64,000 bases of DNA, from NCBI RefSeq assembly GCF_000308695.1, contig NZ_BAGG01000011.1:84120-148119 (forward strand), given 5' to 3'. A model generated the notes under the pieces. That model was not told the origin of the DNA, searched no databases, and saw nothing but the letters and a program-made list of their open reading frames with translations. Position numbers and translations under genes: made by a program. Positions 60,403-64,000 of the stretch are shown piece after piece. Each line of letters begins with the position of its first letter. The stretch's first letter is position 1. Source of the DNA: Nocardia takedensis NBRC 100417. Its GTDB lineage: Bacteria; Actinomycetota; Actinomycetes; Mycobacteriales; Mycobacteriaceae.

Positions 60403-62196
60403 TCATTCACAGACGGGATCTCCTGTCCCTCGTTCGAACGGTGCCGGATCGGGGCGGCGGGCCCGCGGCGGGGTATCGGTGGGCACGGTCGGGACCTCCT
60501 GCTCGGCGTGCAGCGGTCGATGACCGCCCAGACCGGGCAGCAGGGAATGGCCGCGATAGCTGACGAAGGTCTGGATCAGCCCCAGCGCCAGGACGCCGGT
60601 GACGACCGCGAAGCCCTTCCAGAACTCGGTGGGCAGCAGCACGCCCGCCGCGCCGCCGACGACCCAGCTCAGTTGGAGCACCGTCTCCGAGCGGCCGAAT
60701 CCGGAGGCGATGGACTCCGGCGGCAGGTCGTCCTGGATCGAGGCGTCCAGCGACACCTTCGCCAGCGCCGAGGCCGCCGAGGCCACCAGCGCCGCGACCG
60801 CCGCACCCAGCAGGTTGTCGGTGAACACCGCGAACAGCGCGACCAGCGTGCAGGCCGAGGTACAGCCGAGCACGATCAACTGCGGACGGCCCAATTCGAT
60901 CCGCGCGCCCGTCGCGTTGCCCGCGAAATTGCCGACCGCCGCCGCCACGCCGACCGCGCCGAGCATCGCCGCCTGCTCCCAGCCGCCCTCGCCGGTCGCC
61001 TTGGCCACGAAGGCCACGTAGAAGGTGAGGAATCCGGTCAGCACCCGGATGGCGCTGTTGCCCCACAGGCCGGTCACCACCGCGCGGCCCAGTGGCTGCC
61101 TGCGCTTGCGCGGCGGCACCGCCGAATCCTTGCCCAGCACGTCGGTGACGGCGTCGTCGCCGTGGTAGCTCAGCGTGGTGGGCACCTCGCCCTCGGTGAC
61201 CTCCACCCAGCGCGGAATCCGCAGACTCAGGTACGCGCCCGCGACCGCGATCACCGCCGCCAGCACCAGCGCGCCCGTCGAACCGGCCAGCGCCGCGGCC
61301 AGCGCCGCCAGCGCGCCCGCGCCGATCGTGCCGCCGACCAGGCCGAACACCGTCAATCGCGAATTGGTCCGCACCAGATCTATCTCCGGTGGCAGCACGC
61401 GCGGCGTCACCGCGCTCTTGAGCACGGCGAAGGATTTGCTGCCGATCATCATGCACAGCGCCAACGGATACAGCGCCCACGAATCGATCTGGAAGATCAG
61501 CACCACCGCCACCACCGCGCGCACCGCGTAGGAGGTGGCCAACGCCAGCCTCCGACCGCGTTGCAGGCGATCCAGCAGCGGACCGATGACGGGGGCGATC
61601 ACCGCGAACGGCGCGATCGTGATCAACAGGTACAGCGCGACCTTCGCCTTGCTCTCGGCGGTCGCGCTGGCGAAGAACAGTGTGTTGGCCAGCGACACGG
61701 CCACCGCGGCGTCCAGGGCGAAATTCGCCATCGTCGCGTAGGTGAGCGCGGTCAGGCCGGACTTGTCGGCGCCGTCGGCCTTGGCGGCGCGCTGGAAGCT
61801 CGCGAAACCCTTCTCGGTGAGTTCGCGCCCGCGCATCGCGGCCACCCGGGTGACGGTCAGTTTGCGCGGCATCCGGCGACCGGACGGTTCGGGATCGGGA
61901 CGCGTCGGCGGTCCGGGCGCGCGGTCGTGTTCGGGGGTGCGGTCGTGTTCGGGCAGCGGCGCGGTGCGATCGGGGCGGCCGCGCGCGGGCGGTTGCGGCT
62001 TGCCGGGAAACACCTGGCGCGGCGGGCGGCGCGGGTCGGACCGCCCGTGCTCCGGGGCCAACGGGGGGAGTGGTTTGCGCCGCGACCCCGCCGCGGGCGG
62101 CGGGTACCGGTCGAACCCCGGATGGCGTGCGATCGGGGGCTCCTCGCCGTCCCACGGACCACGGGCGGTGCCGGAAGGGTCGCGGGGAGTGTTCAC
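60403..62196 (-). CDS. Major facilitator superfamily transporter (Rv0876c-like)
   Basis: 597 residues from GTG 62196. A ~115-residue Pro/Arg-rich cytoplasmic head precedes RKLTVTRVAAMRGRELTEKG and twelve hydrophobic segments, e.g. LYLLITIAPFAVIAPVIGPLLDRLQRGRR with the MFS loop motif. Substrate unknown. CAGAAT lies 7 nt before the GTG, suggesting a leaderless transcript. Confidence 0.85.
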   Translation of the reverse strand: MNTPRDPSGTARGPWDGEEPPIARHPGFDRYPPPAAGSRRKPLPPLAPEHGRSDPRRPPRQVFPGKPQPPARGRPDRTAPLPEHDRTPEHDRAPGPPTRPDPEPSGRRMPRKLTVTRVAAMRGRELTEKGFASFQRAAKADGADKSGLTALTYATMANFALDAAVAVSLANTLFFASATAESKAKVALYLLITIAPFAVIAPVIGPLLDRLQRGRRLALATSYAVRAVVAVVLIFQIDSWALYPLALCMMIGSKSFAVLKSAVTPRVLPPEIDLVRTNSRLTVFGLVGGTIGAGALAALAAALAGSTGALVLAAVIAVAGAYLSLRIPRWVEVTEGEVPTTLSYHGDDAVTDVLGKDSAVPPRKRRQPLGRAVVTGLWGNSAIRVLTGFLTFYVAFVAKATGEGGWEQAAMLGAVGVAAAVGNFAGNATGARIELGRPQLIVLGCTSACTLVALFAVFTDNLLGAAVAALVASAASALAKVSLDASIQDDLPPESIASGFGRSETVLQLSWVVGGAAGVLLPTEFWKGFAVVTGVLALGLIQTFVSYRGHSLLPGLGGHRPLHAEQEVPTVPTDTPPRARRPDPAPFERGTGDPVCE

Positions 62197-62336
62197 ACAG
62201 ACAATTCTGACCCATCGGCGGCGCGCGGTCTCCACGCCGTCGCGGTCGGTGTCTGGAAAGTCCGGTCCCGGATTTCCGGGATGACCACGCCGTATCGGGG
62301 GCGCGGTTGCGCGGCAACGGGTTCGACGCCCCGGAC

Positions 62337-63110
62337 TCACTCGGCCACGAAGCGCACCTCGAACATCGTCGGCCAGTATTTGCCCGTGATCAGGAAACGG
62401 TCGGTGCCGGGCACGTGCGCGATGCCGTTGAGGACATCGGCCCCCGCCTTCGCCGTGGCGGGCAGCAATCCGGTGGCATCGACCACCCCCAGCACCTCGC
62501 CGGAATCGGGGTCGACGCGCAGGATCCGGTCGGTCGGATAGTCGTTGGCCCAGACCGATCCGTCCGGCGCGCAGTCCAGTTCGTTCAGGTGCGCGCCGCG
62601 CCGATCGCGCAACGTCACGGTGCCCGTCTCGGCGAAGGTCACCGGATCGCGGAAGGTCAGCGTGTCGGTGCCGTCGCTCATCACCACCCGGTCCTCGCGG
62701 GTGCACAACCCCCAGCCCTCGCCCTCGTAGGGCACCCGGGCGCGCTCGGCCAACGTCACCGGGTCGCGCGCGATGGCGACGCCGTCCTTCCAGGTGATCT
62801 GCCACAGCGTCGACCCCGCCACGGTGATCCCCTCGCCGAACAACGGACCCGGCAGGTTGACACGCGCGAGTTCCGCGCCGGTTCGACGATCGAAACGGGC
62901 CACCCACGAAGCCCCCGCGCGGCCCGTGCTCTCGTAGCGCACGTCACCGTCGATCTCCAGGCCCTGGGTGAAGGCGCGCGGGTCGTGCGGGGTGGAGTCG
63001 AGCACCTCGACCCGCAGTCGCGCCGCCTGATCGTCGGACCCGCCGCAGCCCGCCGCGGCCAGCGCGCAGACCAGCAGTGTGACGGCCGACCGACGCCGAG
63101 TGCGTTCCAT
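62337..63110 (-). CDS. Glutaminyl-peptide cyclotransferase lipoprotein
   Basis: 257 residues from ATG 63110. Lipobox LAAAGC (Cys 22), then a five-bladed propeller of the plant-type glutamine cyclotransferase family: PRAFTQGLEI, YESTGRAG, FGEGITV, GEGWGLC, DGTDTLTFRDP, HLNELDC, NDYPTDRILRVDP, LNGIAHVPGTDRFLITGKYWP. Forms N-terminal pyroglutamate on exported peptides. Leaderless: TACATT, 7 nt, ATG. Divergent from the DUF3027 gene across only 17 bp. Confidence 0.93.
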   Translation of the reverse strand: MERTRRRSAVTLLVCALAAAGCGGSDDQAARLRVEVLDSTPHDPRAFTQGLEIDGDVRYESTGRAGASWVARFDRRTGAELARVNLPGPLFGEGITVAGSTLWQITWKDGVAIARDPVTLAERARVPYEGEGWGLCTREDRVVMSDGTDTLTFRDPVTFAETGTVTLRDRRGAHLNELDCAPDGSVWANDYPTDRILRVDPDSGEVLGVVDATGLLPATAKAGADVLNGIAHVPGTDRFLITGKYWPTMFEVRFVAE

Positions 63111-63127
63111 ACGGCAAAATGTAGGCC
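63111..63127. promoter_or_regulatory. 17-bp divergent leaderless promoter core
   Basis: Minus -10 TACATT (63123-63118) and plus -10 CAAAAT (63115-63120) overlap in one AT-rich island; each is 7 nt from its start codon (ATG 63110, GTG 63128). Two genes start from one shared core. Confidence 0.65.
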
Positions 63128-64000
63128 GTGAGCGCTGTATCTGTTTCCGAGCCCGGTATCAGGCCGATTCTGGCCGATGCCGTGGACGTGGCCCGCCGTG
63201 CGCTCGTCGAGTTGGAGCCGACGGGAGTCGGCGCGCACCTCGGGGTGACGGCCGAGGACGACAGCGCCGCCACCCACCGTTTCGAGGCCACCCTGCGCGG
63301 ATACCGCGGCTGGCAGTGGGCCGTCGTGGTCGCCGCCGCGCCCGCCGCCGCCTACGCCACCGTCAGCGAATCCGCGCTGCTGCCCGGCCCCGACGCCCTC
63401 GTCGCCCCCGATTTCGTGCCGTGGGATCAGCGCGTGCGCCCCGGCGACCTCGCCCCCGGCGACCTGCTCGCCACCCCGCCCGACGATCCCCGCCTCGTTC
63501 CCGGCTACGTCGCCACCGGCGATCCGGTCGTGGACGAGGTCGCCCAGGAGATCGGCCTCGGCCGCACAAAGGTGCTGTCGCTGGAAGGGCGCGAGGAGGC
63601 CGCCGAACGCTGGTACGGCGAATTCGGCCCCGACACCGACATGGCCAAAGCCGCGCCCTCCACCTGTGGGCGCTGCGGCTTCTACCTCCCCCTCGCCGGT
63701 TCCCTGCGCGCCGCCTTCGGCGTCTGCGGCAACGCGATGGGCGCGGACGGCCGCGTCGTGCACACCGAATACGGCTGCGGCGCGCACTCCGACGTCGTCG
63801 CCCCGCCCGGCCAGGGCTCCCCCCAATACGAGGCATACGACGACGCGGCCTACGACGTCGTCCCGCGCGAGGCGTCCCGCGCGGCCACCGAAGCGTCGAC
63901 TCCCGCTGCCACGGAGGTCGCTGCGACGGTCGCCGCCGACACCGAAGTGCCTGCCGGCGACACCGAGGCCGAAGCGCCCGCCGCCGCGGCTGATACCGCC
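63128..64000 (+). CDS. DUF3027 protein (3' end beyond the window)
   Basis: GTG 63128, open to the end of the window (291 codons). Starts MSAVSVSEPGIRPILADAVD; the domain continues GYRGWQWAVVVAA, LLPGPDALVAPDFVPW, and a zinc-binding segment CGRCGFYLPLAGSLRAAFGVCGN followed by TEYGCGAHSD. These are features of DUF3027 (Rv0883c-like). The visible C-terminal part is an Ala/Glu/Thr-rich tail. Function unknown. Confidence 0.88.
   Translation, partial: MSAVSVSEPGIRPILADAVDVARRALVELEPTGVGAHLGVTAEDDSAATHRFEATLRGYRGWQWAVVVAAAPAAAYATVSESALLPGPDALVAPDFVPWDQRVRPGDLAPGDLLATPPDDPRLVPGYVATGDPVVDEVAQEIGLGRTKVLSLEGREEAAERWYGEFGPDTDMAKAAPSTCGRCGFYLPLAGSLRAAFGVCGNAMGADGRVVHTEYGCGAHSDVVAPPGQGSPQYEAYDDAAYDVVPREASRAATEASTPAATEVAATVAADTEVPAGDTEAEAPAAAADTA

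Overview
The window is chromosomal DNA from a very GC-rich mycolic-acid actinomycete, most likely Nocardia or a close relative. Three things support this. Two blocks follow Mycobacterium tuberculosis gene order: Rv0812 to Rv0824c (aminodeoxychorismate lyase, FABP-like protein, sseC, cysA/sseA, thioredoxin, lmeA, glnR, mshD, pst/phoU, LCP protein, dus, desA) and Rv0858c to Rv0883c (dapC, XPB, Rv0862c-like, rpf, cspB, DUF2771, MFS, DUF3027). A mycobactin/nocobactin-type salicylate synthase and salicylate-AMP ligase are present. GTG starts and leaderless promoters are common. No organism name can be proven from the window alone.

Layout. 1-7.4 kb: end of a class IV aminotransferase, then the cytochrome bd operon cydABDC. 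The cydD/cydC junction is tandemly duplicated into two coupled mini-ORFs. A small structured RNA with a 12-codon ORF follows. 7.5-11.6 kb: minus-strand sulfur/thiol genes (thiosulfate sulfurtransferase, sseC, thioredoxin, DUF4395) with a leaderless polycysteine leader ORF, and lmeA. 11.8-18.5 kb: glnR, mshD, pstSCAB with a Pho box, and phoU. 18.6-23.5 kb: an LCP cell-wall ligase, dus and desA. 23.9-25.9 kb: tRNA-Lys, a TetR-like regulator, then tRNA-Glu, tRNA-Asp and tRNA-Phe.

25.86-31.93 kb is a compact pSAM2-like integrative element in the 3' end of tRNA-Phe, bounded by 46-bp identical repeats. It holds a GntR regulator and HAD phosphatase on the minus strand, a CCTAGG operator/promoter, and a tightly coupled plus-strand operon (Cys-rich protein, 67-aa protein, HUH-type Rep, excisionase, integrase). 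No FtsK/TraB translocase is visible, so it looks mobilisable rather than self-transmissible. A 1.5-kb gene-poor stretch with a ~72-bp tandem repeat follows.

33.4-39.1 kb: a dolichol-phosphate-mannose-type glycosyltransferase and the plsB/plsC acyltransferase pair. 39.2-42.4 kb: convergent salicylate siderophore genes with IdeR-type iron boxes. 42.4-46.3 kb: an SDR, a carboxymuconolactone-decarboxylase protein under an exact ECF41-type promoter, DAHP synthase preceded by a leaderless leader peptide containing Tyr-Phe-Trp-Phe, and the ECF41 sigma factor itself. 46.3-64 kb: dapC, XPB helicase, an M1 peptidase, a helicase-associated/WYL protein, an rpf gene with a CRP site and a candidate c-di-AMP riboswitch, cspB, an MFS protein, a glutaminyl cyclase lipoprotein and the start of a DUF3027 gene.

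The most notable theme is small cis-acting regulation: upstream ORFs, amino-acid leader peptides and leaderless promoters with a -10 hexamer 6-8 nt before the start codon.
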